Below are positions 7,080 to 13,810 of a stretch of DNA of 17,854 nucleotides, piece by piece. This DNA comes from Candidatus Peregrinibacteria bacterium (GTDB lineage Bacteria; Patescibacteriota; Gracilibacteria; UBA1369; UBA12463). The notes under the pieces were generated by a model, which saw only the letters and a list, made by a program, of their open reading frames with translations, had not been told where the DNA came from and searched no databases. The stretch covers positions 1 to 17,854 of the forward strand of contig JAHFJT010000006.1 in the NCBI GenBank assembly GCA_023245695.1. The letters run 5' to 3'. A program made the position numbers and the translations under genes. Positions within the stretch are counted from its first letter, which is position 1. Each line of letters begins with the position of its first letter.

Positions 7080-7771
7080 GGAAAGGCGTAAACATGAAGA
7101 GATACGGAAACGGGGAGCCTGCAGCTGGTGCTGCACTTGTTTTAAGACGCCTCTTGAAAGTGTATCCGGACGTCGAGTGCGCGCTTTTTTTTAAGACGCC
7201 GTTTCAGCTCCTGGTGGCGACGATTCTTTCGGCGCAGTGTACGGACAAGCGCGTGAATATGGTGACGCCGGGGCTTTTTAAGGCGCTACCGGATGCGCGT
7301 GCCTTTGCGGGCTCGACGGTATTGGTAATTCAGGAACGCATCAAATCGATCAACTTTTTTCGAAATAAGGCGAAGCACATTCACGCGGCTGCGGTAATGA
7401 TCATGGAGGAGTTCGGTGGCGAGGTGCCACACACGATGCCAGAGATGTTGCGGCTGCCGGGCGTCGCACGGAAGACGGCGAATGTGGTTCTAGGCGTTGG
7501 ATACGGAGTTATGGAAGGGGTCGTCGTGGACACGCACGTGCGGCGCCTCTCTTTGCGACTCGGCCTCACCAAACATCACGATCCGCTGAAGATCGAAAAA
7601 GATCTCGTGAAGGTTGTCCCTCAAAAAGAGTGGGAGCGATTTTCCCTTCTTCTCATCCAGCATGGTCGACAAATTTGTATCGCGAGAAAACCGCTGTGTG
7701 AGTCGTGCATTCTCAATGACATCTGCCCATCAGCGTTTCGTGTCGGTGGCACGTCGCGGCCCGATCGCTAA
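7076..7771 (+). CDS. nth: Endonuclease III, DNA glycosylase/AP lyase
   Basis: Nth removes oxidised pyrimidines and nicks abasic sites in base-excision repair. The 231-aa protein has the helix-hairpin-helix LPGVARKTA (127-135) with catalytic Lys133, catalytic Asp152 in VVDTHVRRL, and the [4Fe-4S] cysteines C201-x6-C208-x2-C211-x5-C217. Family length is normal apart from about 15 extra N-terminal residues. The ATG at 7076 overlaps the upstream stop (ATGA); an in-frame ATG at 7094 is an alternative start. The tail after Cys217 overlaps the convergent PabA-like gene by 42 bp. It is the second gene of the M23 operon, an unusual pairing of envelope and repair functions that may only reflect compact packing. 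Confidence 0.96.
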   Translation: MRKGVNMKRYGNGEPAAGAALVLRRLLKVYPDVECALFFKTPFQLLVATILSAQCTDKRVNMVTPGLFKALPDARAFAGSTVLVIQERIKSINFFRNKAKHIHAAAVMIMEEFGGEVPHTMPEMLRLPGVARKTANVVLGVGYGVMEGVVVDTHVRRLSLRLGLTKHHDPLKIEKDLVKVVPQKEWERFSLLLIQHGRQICIARKPLCESCILNDICPSAFRVGGTSRPDR

Positions 7772-8341
7772 GAAGTTTCGCAGGAACTGTTTTCCGTAGG
7801 GCGTTGCGATACTTTCTGGATGGAACTGCACGCCATAGAGCGGATAGAGCGTGTGCTCAATCGCCATACAGAGCCCGTCACCTTCGGTGCGCGCGGTCAC
7901 CTTGAACGTATTTGGCAGTGTCTTTTCGTCAACGAGGAGCGAGTGGTAACGCATCACCGGCGTTTTCTGTGGAATGTCTTTGAAGAGGCGCGAGTTCCCC
8001 ATATGAAGAATTTCTGACGTCTTTCCGTGCATAGGTTCTGGTGCGTGCACGATCGTCGCGCCGTAGGCAGCCGCAATCCCCTGGTGTCCCAGACAGACGC
8101 CAAGAATCGGATAAAAACGGTGGAGCTCTTTGATGACCTCCATACACACACCAAAGTCTTCCGCGTTGGTTGGATTGCCGGGACCCGGCGAGAGAATAAT
8201 GTGTGTGGGTTTCATTTCTTGTACGTCGAGGAGCTCGATGGCGTCATTTTTCACCACGAGAGGATTTCCGCCGATTTCCGCCACGTACTGGTAGAGGTTA
8301 TAGGTGAACGAGTCGTAGTTGTCGATAATGAGCGTCTTCAT
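7730..8341 (-). CDS. Class I glutamine amidotransferase, aminodeoxychorismate/anthranilate synthase component II (PabA/TrpG)
   Basis: This subunit hydrolyses glutamine and passes ammonia to a chorismate-using partner, giving 4-amino-4-deoxychorismate (folate) or anthranilate (tryptophan). The 203-aa protein starts MKTLIIDNYDSFTYNL and has the oxyanion motif SPGPGNP (51-57), nucleophile Cys83 in GVCLGHQG, and His174/Glu176 in FHPES. All triad residues are intact and the length is normal. PabA and TrpG cannot be told apart by eye, so no symbol is given. The synthase component I is not adjacent. The gene follows the BFN gene by 15 bp, probably in one transcript, and its 3' end runs 42 bp into nth from the other strand. 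Confidence 0.93.
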   Translation of the reverse strand: MKTLIIDNYDSFTYNLYQYVAEIGGNPLVVKNDAIELLDVQEMKPTHIILSPGPGNPTNAEDFGVCMEVIKELHRFYPILGVCLGHQGIAAAYGATIVHAPEPMHGKTSEILHMGNSRLFKDIPQKTPVMRYHSLLVDEKTLPNTFKVTARTEGDGLCMAIEHTLYPLYGVQFHPESIATPYGKQFLRNFLAIGPRRATDTKR

Positions 8342-8356
8342 GGCGTGCGGTTCTCT

Positions 8357-8878
8357 TTATGAATTCTGACTCCCTTTCTGTTCTCGTTCCTGTGCTTCGT
8401 GGAGATGATTCTTGAGGTCTTCAATCTCTTTCTCGGTAGGGTGCGGGTGCTCGGACTCACGTGGCCCCATTGGGCTAACCTGTCCCGCTTTTTGAAGTAC
8501 TCGCTCGGTAACGAAAATCGGTTTTACCGACTGTACCGCGAGAATCAGCGCGTCACTCGGCCGCGCATCTACCTGTATCTCACTATTCCCCGAGGTAATG
8601 CAAATCTTTGAGTAGAAAATATCGTCGACCATATCGTAAATGACGACTCGGGAAATCTCTCCTCCAAGCGCTTCGATCGTATTCATGAGCAGGTTATGCG
8701 TCATCGGTCGATCGAAGTTCGTCTTGTCGAGCGACAGGGCGAGAATGCGTGCCTCGGGCTGTCCAATCATGACGGGAATAATTTTATTTTCACCCTGGCA
8801 GTACAAAAACAGCACCGGGTTCGCTGGGTCTTCGATGAGGGTAATGACATGCACCGGAATGATGTGAAATTGCTCCAT
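8357..8878 (-). CDS. BFN-domain (bifunctional nuclease family, DUF151) protein
   Basis: The 173-aa protein has the BFN core: a C-x-G-E-type strand (YCQGENKIIPVMIGQPEA), RPMTHNLL, and the signature QVDARPSDALILAV (102-115). Some BFN proteins have been reported to act as nucleases, but the bacterial role is unclear. The last 40 residues are charged and helical. The frame stays open upstream to 9085, but I chose the ATG at 8878. The domain begins there (MEQFHIIPVHV), a TATAAT promoter lies 25 bp upstream, and the longer version would run into the divergent ABC-F gene. The PabA-like gene follows after 15 bp. Confidence 0.9.
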   Translation of the reverse strand: MEQFHIIPVHVITLIEDPANPVLFLYCQGENKIIPVMIGQPEARILALSLDKTNFDRPMTHNLLMNTIEALGGEISRVVIYDMVDDIFYSKICITSGNSEIQVDARPSDALILAVQSVKPIFVTERVLQKAGQVSPMGPRESEHPHPTEKEIEDLKNHLHEAQEREQKGSQNS

Positions 8879-8902
8879 GGCGTATATGACAAAGTAGCTT
8901 TC

Positions 8903-8931
8903 ATTATAAACTTTTGGGATACATACTTCAA
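8903..8931 (-). promoter_or_regulatory. Promoter of the BFN-pabA-like pair
   Basis: On the minus strand, TTGAAG (8931-8926) and TATAAT (8908-8903) are separated by 17 bp. The predicted start near 8896 leaves a leader of about 18 nt before the ATG at 8878. This rules out the longer reading frame that starts upstream of the promoter. Confidence 0.75.
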
Positions 8932-8978
8932 TACCCTGGATCTCAAGAGCTAAACAGTATAGCCAAGGGGATATTCTG

Positions 8979-8987
8979 TGGTATACT
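8979..8987 (+). promoter_or_regulatory. Extended -10 promoter of the ABC-F gene
   Basis: TGGTATACT (8979-8987) is an extended -10 (TGnTATACT). No convincing -35 lies 16-18 bp upstream. Transcription would start near 8994, about 25 nt before the ATG at 9019. It is divergent from the BFN promoter, with both packed into the 140-bp gap 8879-9018. Confidence 0.6.
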
Positions 8988-9018
8988 CCGCAGGCTATCC
9001 TCTTAATGAAGCTGAAAT

Positions 9019-10506
9019 ATGGATCACGGTAATGTACTTGTTCGATTTGATAACGTGTCGTTTTCGTACGACAACGATAAAACAATTCTCGATGAAGCGA
9101 GCTTTTCTATACGCGAAAATGCGAAGATTACCATCATGGGACAGAATGGCGCGGGAAAGAGTACGATTTTCAAATTGATTCTCGGGGCGGCTGGTATCGA
9201 TGAAGAGGGTGCGACGAAGCCAACCTCAGGCCGTGTTCTCATCAGCGCAGGTGCGTCGATTGCGATCGGACGGCAGGTCATGCCACGCGAACTCTTCAAC
9301 CACACGGTTCTCGAGTACTTCGAGACGGCATTCGCGGAAAAGAATCACACGATTGAGCGACAGATCAAGGATGTACTCGATGTCGTGCAGCTCACGACAA
9401 CACTGGATAAAAAAATTAAAGACTTTTCTGGCGGACAGCTTGCACGATTATTACTTGCTCATGCGCTTATTCAGGAACCGGATATTCTCCTTCTCGATGA
9501 GCCGACGAACAATCTCGACACCGCGGGCATCGATCACCTCACGGGTTTTCTCATGATGTACGAGAAGACGGTTGTGGTGATTTCTCATGATGCGGCGTTC
9601 TTGAACTGCTTTACGGAGGGCGTGTTGAATTTGGATTTTTTGACGAAAAAAGTGGAGCAGTACGTGGGAAACTATTTCGATGTGGTAGAGCAGATCGGCG
9701 CGCAGATCGAGCGTGAAGAGAAGAAAAACGCGCAGCTGCGGAAAAATATCCAGGACCGAAAAGATAAGGTGAACTTCTTCTCACACAAGGGAGGTAAGAT
9801 GCGTAAGCTTGCGAGTAAACTTCGTGAAGAGGTTGAAGAAGATGAGGAGAGCATGGTCGACGTGAAGAAAGATGATAAGACGATTCGGACGTTTAGCATT
9901 CCGGCACAGCCGTGGTCTGATGCGATGGTGACACTCACGTCGGTGGGGGTGATCCAGAATCACGAACGAAAGTCGAAAAAGGTGGATATTAAATTGTGGA
10001 GACGAAATCGGCTGCAGATCGTGGGACCGAACGGGATAGGAAAGAGCACACTGCTGCGAGAACTTGCATCTGGTGAGTCTGAGGGTGCACGTCTTTCTCC
10101 AGAGCTTCGTGTCGGATATTACCAGCAGGATTTCTCTGGTCTCGACTTCGACAAGACGGTCTACGACGCGCTCGCCGAGATGATGGACTATCCGAATTTG
10201 AAAGATATCTATGCGACGGGCGCGCACTTTTTGCTCACATCAGATCTCATGAAGAGCAAGGTAGGATTTCTTTCTGAGGGTCAGAAGGGTTTACTCTGCT
10301 ATGCTCGATTTGTCTTGCAGAAGCCAGGATTGCTCATTCTCGATGAGCCGACGAACCATATCAACTTCCGACACTTGCCGATCATTGCGCAGGCGATCGA
10401 TGCGTTTGAGGGTGCAGTGATTCTCGTTTCGCATATGCCGGAGTTTGTGGAGCAGATCAATATTACCGACCACTTGGATCTCGGAACGATTTTGAGAAAA
10501 AAGTAG
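9019..10506 (+). CDS. ABC-F ATPase (ribosome-associated type) with degenerate second nucleotide-binding domain
   Basis: The 495-aa soluble protein has two ATP-binding domains and no membrane spans, as in the ABC-F family that acts at the ribosomal E site. NBD1 is canonical: Walker A GQNGAGKST (41-49), signature FSGGQ (136-140), Walker B LLLDEPTNNLD with Glu161, and switch SHD (189-191). A charged coiled-coil linker (about 225-295) matches the P-site tRNA interaction region; it carries KGGKMRKLASKLREE and then an acidic patch. NBD2 keeps Walker A GPNGIGKST (336-344) and Glu443. It reads LSEGQ instead of LSGGQ (418-422), HINF instead of HLD in the D-loop, and SHM instead of SHD (471-473). The subgroup (translation factor or resistance protein) is unresolved. 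The start is supported by the extended -10 at 8979-8987. Confidence 0.92.
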   Translation: MDHGNVLVRFDNVSFSYDNDKTILDEASFSIRENAKITIMGQNGAGKSTIFKLILGAAGIDEEGATKPTSGRVLISAGASIAIGRQVMPRELFNHTVLEYFETAFAEKNHTIERQIKDVLDVVQLTTTLDKKIKDFSGGQLARLLLAHALIQEPDILLLDEPTNNLDTAGIDHLTGFLMMYEKTVVVISHDAAFLNCFTEGVLNLDFLTKKVEQYVGNYFDVVEQIGAQIEREEKKNAQLRKNIQDRKDKVNFFSHKGGKMRKLASKLREEVEEDEESMVDVKKDDKTIRTFSIPAQPWSDAMVTLTSVGVIQNHERKSKKVDIKLWRRNRLQIVGPNGIGKSTLLRELASGESEGARLSPELRVGYYQQDFSGLDFDKTVYDALAEMMDYPNLKDIYATGAHFLLTSDLMKSKVGFLSEGQKGLLCYARFVLQKPGLLILDEPTNHINFRHLPIIAQAIDAFEGAVILVSHMPEFVEQINITDHLDLGTILRKK

Positions 10507-10560
10507 GGATTGCCGTTATCTTGAATATTTCTCGTTTTACATATTTTCACTCACCCCACT

Positions 10561-11961
10561 ATGGCTCCTAAAAATCGCTGGCTGGCTCTGATCGTTCTCT
10601 GTCTTGGAAGCTTGATGATCGTGCTGGATACGACGATTGTGAATATTGCGCTGCCGTCGATCAAGGCGGATCTTGCGTTTACGGATACGTCGCTCGTGTG
10701 GGTCGTGAATGCGTACATGCTCACCTTTAGCGGGTTTTTGCTTTTGGGCGGGAGACTTGGAGATCTGTTTGGACACCGACGACTTTTTTTGACGGGTATC
10801 ACGGTCTTCACGCTCGCTTCGCTCGCGTGCGGCCTCTCGAATTCCCAAATTCTCCTCGTCATCGCGAGAGCCTTGCAGGGTCTCGGTGGTGCCGTGGTTT
10901 CGGCCGTCGCTCTTTCCCTGATTATGGTGTTATTTACGGAGCCCGCCGACCGAGCCAAGGCGATGGGTGTGTTTGGATTTGTGAATGCTGGAGGTGGCAG
11001 CCTCGGCGTGTTGCTCGGCGGTGTGCTGACGAGTCAGCTCAACTGGCACTGGATCTTTCTCGTGAATGTTCCGATCGGTATTATCGTCTGCGCCCTGTGT
11101 CTCAAGCTCATTCCAGGTCATGAAGCCTCGGTCGCTCGAGAAAAACTCGATGTCGCGGGTGCAGTCACCGTGACCGCTTCGCTCATGCTCGCGGTCTACG
11201 CGATCGTGAATGGCAATGGCGTTGGGTGGCTCGCTCCTCAGACGCTTGGCATGCTCGCGGCGTCTGTCGCGCTTCTCCTCACCTTTCTCTTCATCGAGTC
11301 ACATGCTCACGCTCCCCTCGTTCCTCTCCGCCTTTTCCGAGTTCGGACAGTTGCGACCGCGAATATTATCGGCGTCTTGTGGTCAGCGGCGATGTTTGCC
11401 TCATTCTTTATTTCTGCACTCTACTTGCAACTCGTGCTCGGATACAACCCTCTCATGGTGGGTATCTCATTTCTTCCGACGAATCTCATTATGGCAGCTT
11501 TCTCCCTTGGCCTCTCCGCAAAAATTGTGATGAAGTTTGGGAATCGCGCGCCTCTCACCATCGGAATGGTTCTCGTCGCGGCCGGTCTCGCATGGTTCGC
11601 TCGCGCACCAGTTCATGGAAGCCTATGGATCGACGTCGTGCCAGGCATGACACTCCTGGGACTCGGTGCCGGTATTGCCTTCAATCCACTCCTTCTCACG
11701 GCCATGAGTGGTATCGACCAGCGTGAATCTGGTCTCGCTTCTGGCGTAATGAACACCTCATTCATGATGGGTGGCGCCCTCGGTCTCGCCGTTTTGGCCA
11801 GTATCGCAGCGTTACGTACGAGTGGCCTCATCACGGCAGGCACCGATACTCTCATCGCTCTGAATAGTGGCTACCACGCGGCCTTTCTCACGGGTGTGAT
11901 TTTTGCAGCTGTTGCGGCAGTATTAAGCGGTGTCTTTTTACCATCTCAAAAAAAGTCATAA
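10561..11961 (+). CDS. MFS transporter, DHA2 (EmrB/QacA) drug:H+ antiporter type
   Basis: This is a 466-aa polytopic membrane protein with about 14 hydrophobic spans. It has the DHA2 motifs: LDTTIVNIALP (22-32, motif D1), GGRLGDLFGHRR (63-74, motif A), RALQGLGGA (103-111, motif B) and AGGGSLGVLLGGVL (143-156, motif C, the antiporter signature). Members export drugs, dyes or other hydrophobic compounds using the proton gradient; the substrate here is unknown. It follows the ABC-F gene after 54 bp. No convincing separate promoter is visible, so it may be co-transcribed. The leader ends TCACCCCACT before ATG, without Shine-Dalgarno. Spans are complete and there is no truncation. Confidence 0.93.
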   Translation: MAPKNRWLALIVLCLGSLMIVLDTTIVNIALPSIKADLAFTDTSLVWVVNAYMLTFSGFLLLGGRLGDLFGHRRLFLTGITVFTLASLACGLSNSQILLVIARALQGLGGAVVSAVALSLIMVLFTEPADRAKAMGVFGFVNAGGGSLGVLLGGVLTSQLNWHWIFLVNVPIGIIVCALCLKLIPGHEASVAREKLDVAGAVTVTASLMLAVYAIVNGNGVGWLAPQTLGMLAASVALLLTFLFIESHAHAPLVPLRLFRVRTVATANIIGVLWSAAMFASFFISALYLQLVLGYNPLMVGISFLPTNLIMAAFSLGLSAKIVMKFGNRAPLTIGMVLVAAGLAWFARAPVHGSLWIDVVPGMTLLGLGAGIAFNPLLLTAMSGIDQRESGLASGVMNTSFMMGGALGLAVLASIAALRTSGLITAGTDTLIALNSGYHAAFLTGVIFAAVAAVLSGVFLPSQKKS

Positions 11962-11968
11962 CATAGGG

Positions 11969-11974
11969 TATACT
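11969..11974 (+). promoter_or_regulatory. Possible -10 element of the VOC-DUF1801 pair
   Basis: TATACT at 11969-11974 lies just after the MFS stop and 42 bp before the VOC start. There is no recognisable -35 and no TG extension, so this is only a candidate. Confidence 0.3.
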
Positions 11975-12016
11975 CTATCTTTACCAACGTGTTTTATTTC
12001 TTTACCCGTTATTCCT

Positions 12017-12454
12017 ATGGCCCGCGTCTCCACTTACCTCAACTTCCCACGCAACACTGAAGAGGCGTTCAATTTCTATAAATCTGTTTTTGGCGGAGAG
12101 TTCATCGAGGGCGTTCATCGTTTCTCTGAGGTTCCACCTCAGGAAGGCCAGCCGCCGATGGCGGAAGAGGACAAACATCTCATCATGCACATCACGCTCC
12201 CTATTTTGGGTGGTCACGTCCTGATGGGTACGGATGCGCCGGCTACGATGGGATTCAATGTCCAATTCGGAAATAATATTTACATCAATCTCGAACCCGA
12301 TACTCGCGTCGAAACCCAGCGACTCTTTGATGCGCTTTCGGCTGGTGGAAAAGTAGAAATGCAGCTTTCGGAAATGTTCTGGGGCGGATATTTCGGCTCA
12401 TGCAAGGACAAATATGGCGTTCAATGGATGTTCAACTGTACCAGTAAAGAATAA
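12017..12454 (+). CDS. VOC-superfamily protein, PhnB/glyoxalase-like
   Basis: The 145-aa protein begins MARVSTYLNF with PRNTEEAFNFYKSVFGGEF (11-29), and ends FWGGYFGSCKDKYGVQWMFN (121-140). Both are typical of PhnB-like (3-demethylubiquinone methyltransferase-like) VOC proteins, which are small metal-dependent enzymes or binding proteins of mostly unknown substrate. The frame is open back to 11930, inside the MFS gene, but homology begins at the ATG at 12017. The leader (CGTTATTCCT) is pyrimidine-rich with no Shine-Dalgarno. The DUF1801 gene starts 5 bp after its stop, so the two are an operon; VOC and DUF1801 proteins are often neighbours. Confidence 0.9.
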   Translation: MARVSTYLNFPRNTEEAFNFYKSVFGGEFIEGVHRFSEVPPQEGQPPMAEEDKHLIMHITLPILGGHVLMGTDAPATMGFNVQFGNNIYINLEPDTRVETQRLFDALSAGGKVEMQLSEMFWGGYFGSCKDKYGVQWMFNCTSKE

Positions 12455-12459
12455 TCTTT

Positions 12460-13041
12460 ATGAAACCAAAAAATATCGACACCTACATCTCCTCGGCTCC
12501 CGAGGAGTCACGGGAGAAACTTCTCGAGCTCCGCGCCTTGATCGCTTCCCTCGTACCAAACGCCGAAGAAGGCATTAGCTACAGCATGCCGGCCTTCAAG
12601 CTCCATGGAAAACAGCTGATTGGTTTCGCTGGATACCGACACCATGTCGGATTCTATCCGATGAGCGGTTCATTTTTGAAAGACTACGCAAAAGAGCTCA
12701 AAAACTACAAAACCTCTCGGGGCGCTGTTCAGTTCCCTCTTGAAAAACCCCTTCCTGTCGCCCTCATTAAGAAGCTGGTGAAAGGCCGAGTAAAGGCGGT
12801 GAGCGCTCAATTAAAAACTTCCAAATCTCAACTTACGTCATACACCCATCACCACAAAGACGGCACCATCTGGGGCAAAGGCAGCATGCTGGGTAGAACT
12901 ATGGTTGGCGCCTGGGTGTGGTACCGGAAAGACGGCACCAAGTTGCGCTCCGGCTCTTTCGACATCCACGGCAACCAGATCGGCAATTGGACCACCTACG
13001 ACAAAAACGGCCGGGTCGTTAAGGTGACGGAGATGAAGTAA
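12460..13041 (+). CDS. DUF1801 (YdhG-like) domain fused to a MORN-like repeat tail
   Basis: The 193-aa protein has an N-terminal DUF1801 domain (about 5-115): YISSAPEESREKL, EEGISYSMPAFKLHGK, HHVGFYPMSG and AVQFPLEKPLPVALIKKLVKGR. The function of DUF1801 is unsettled; structural relatives resemble iron/metal-binding or chaperone-like folds. After a short Lys/Ser linker come about three MORN_2-like units (about 128-190) with the repeated pattern DGT-x-GKGS, G-x-W-x-W-Y-x-KDGT, RSGSF and GNW-x-x-YDKNGRV. Such repeats occur in YwqK-type antitoxin-like and surface-binding proteins. No signal peptide is present, so it is probably cytosolic. It is 5 bp after the VOC gene and ends 19 bp before the convergent protease gene. 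Confidence 0.85.
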   Translation: MKPKNIDTYISSAPEESREKLLELRALIASLVPNAEEGISYSMPAFKLHGKQLIGFAGYRHHVGFYPMSGSFLKDYAKELKNYKTSRGAVQFPLEKPLPVALIKKLVKGRVKAVSAQLKTSKSQLTSYTHHHKDGTIWGKGSMLGRTMVGAWVWYRKDGTKLRSGSFDIHGNQIGNWTTYDKNGRVVKVTEMK

Positions 13042-13060
13042 CGGATAAGAAGTCAGTGGT

Positions 13061-13474
13061 TTAGGTTGTAATTTCAACCTCCCTCTTCCTTCCGTCTAGC
13101 GTTACTCGAAAATGGTCCAAAAAACCATGATGTCCCAATAGGATTGCTGGTTGAGATTCAGCAAAATATACTTTTGATTCCCACTCTAAATTCCTGAATC
13201 CACTTTGTCGAATCATATGTTTTATTTTTACAGAAGATGGGTAGACGACAAATGGATTTTTTCCTGCACCAATAAATTTTGTTTTTGTACTAGGATCGAG
13301 CTCAAGATGTAGCTCCCCGGCGAGTTCTAAAGGAAGGATCGTGTAGTCAGCTCCAGAATCTATAATACCTTCAGTATAAATAAAATAGCTCTGATACTTA
13401 AAAAATATCGGTATTGATGGACGATAGACGCTTTCACTGTTCAAGCCTGGAAATTGCGAATAGGAAAATTTCAT
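13061..13474 (-). CDS. Retropepsin-like aspartic protease
   Basis: The 137-aa protein has the catalytic motif IIDSGADYTILP with Asp39 (DSGA), the loop-like FIGAGKN segment, and the C-terminal hallmark PAILLGHHGFLDHFRVTLDG (109-128). These define single-domain, retropepsin-fold proteases that work as homodimers, each supplying one Asp. No signal peptide is visible, so it probably acts inside the cell; its substrate is unknown. I chose the ATG at 13474. An upstream TTG at 13489 in the same frame would overlap the preceding gene. The ATG follows the stop of the 53-aa DUF5678-like gene by only 4 nt, so the two form an operon. Base composition is visibly AT-richer than in the genes to the left. 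Confidence 0.87.
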   Translation of the reverse strand: MKFSYSQFPGLNSESVYRPSIPIFFKYQSYFIYTEGIIDSGADYTILPLELAGELHLELDPSTKTKFIGAGKNPFVVYPSSVKIKHMIRQSGFRNLEWESKVYFAESQPAILLGHHGFLDHFRVTLDGRKREVEITT

Positions 13475-13478
13475 AAAA

Positions 13479-13640
13479 CTATCCAGCAATTACACCTTTT
13501 GGAATCAGGACAAACCTAACCTCTTCTGGATCCTCCCTTTTAACTTTCTCCTTTACTGTTCGCAGGGTCATTCCAGAAGCTAAAATTTTATTATCTTTAG
13601 CTGCTACCCATTTCCCTGCATATTGAGCTGAATATTTCAT
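13479..13640 (-). CDS. Small DUF5678-like protein, partner of the retropepsin-like protease
   Basis: This 53-aa frame reads MKYSAQYAGKWVAAKDNK, then ILASGMTLRTVKEKVKRE, DPEEVRFVLIPKG and VIAG. The pattern GKWVA-x-x-DNK-x-x-ASG followed by an amphipathic helix and a final strand is that of DUF5678, a very small beta-beta-alpha-beta domain. I recall it lying beside retropepsin-like protease genes in other genomes. The function is unknown. It starts at an ATG at 13640, with a promoter-like pair 31 bp upstream, and ends 4 nt before the protease start. Possible roles are specificity partner, inhibitor/antitoxin-like regulator or substrate; none is proven. Confidence 0.8.
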   Translation of the reverse strand: MKYSAQYAGKWVAAKDNKILASGMTLRTVKEKVKREDPEEVRFVLIPKGVIAG

Positions 13641-13810
13641 GAAAGAGATGATATTAACGAAAGGAGCTTCTATTTTATCAATTTTAGATTAAATTCACAA
13701 ACTCAACCCTGTAAAATGTGTTGAGATATTCTAACAAATCTCCTACTTAAAGCATAAATCTAGCTGAGCTTATAGGTCTAATGCCCTTTGACTGGGCTAT
13801 ACTAAATATA
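13641..13810 (-). other. AT-rich non-coding spacer between DUF5678 gene and nucleotidyltransferase gene
   Basis: This 170-bp gap holds the probable promoter at 13672-13700 and otherwise no gene, terminator with a U-tract, or repeat that I can recognise. By hand count, 13621-13740 is about 27-28% G+C, against about 55% at 11281-11340. An alternative minus-strand frame runs through 13747-13809, ending in FML, but it has no start or homology that I can support. Confidence 0.5.
13672..13700 (-). promoter_or_regulatory. Probable promoter of the DUF5678-retropepsin pair
   Basis: On the minus strand, TTGTGA (13700-13695) and TAAAAT (13677-13672) are separated by 17 bp. The expected start near 13665 gives a leader of about 25 nt to the ATG at 13640. 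The surrounding sequence is AT-rich, which raises the chance of a random match. Confidence 0.5.

Noticed and set aside
8879..9085. N-terminal extension of the BFN protein up to 9085
   Set aside because: It crosses the BFN promoter and the start of the divergent ABC-F gene; the BFN domain begins at the ATG at 8878.
9781..10227. 148-aa minus-strand open frame
   Set aside because: It is antisense to the ABC-F gene, with composition explained by that gene's codons.
13063..13080. Inverted repeat AGGTTG/CAACCT as terminator between convergent genes
   Set aside because: The stem is six pairs with no T-run on either strand, and it overlaps the protease stop. It is probably chance.
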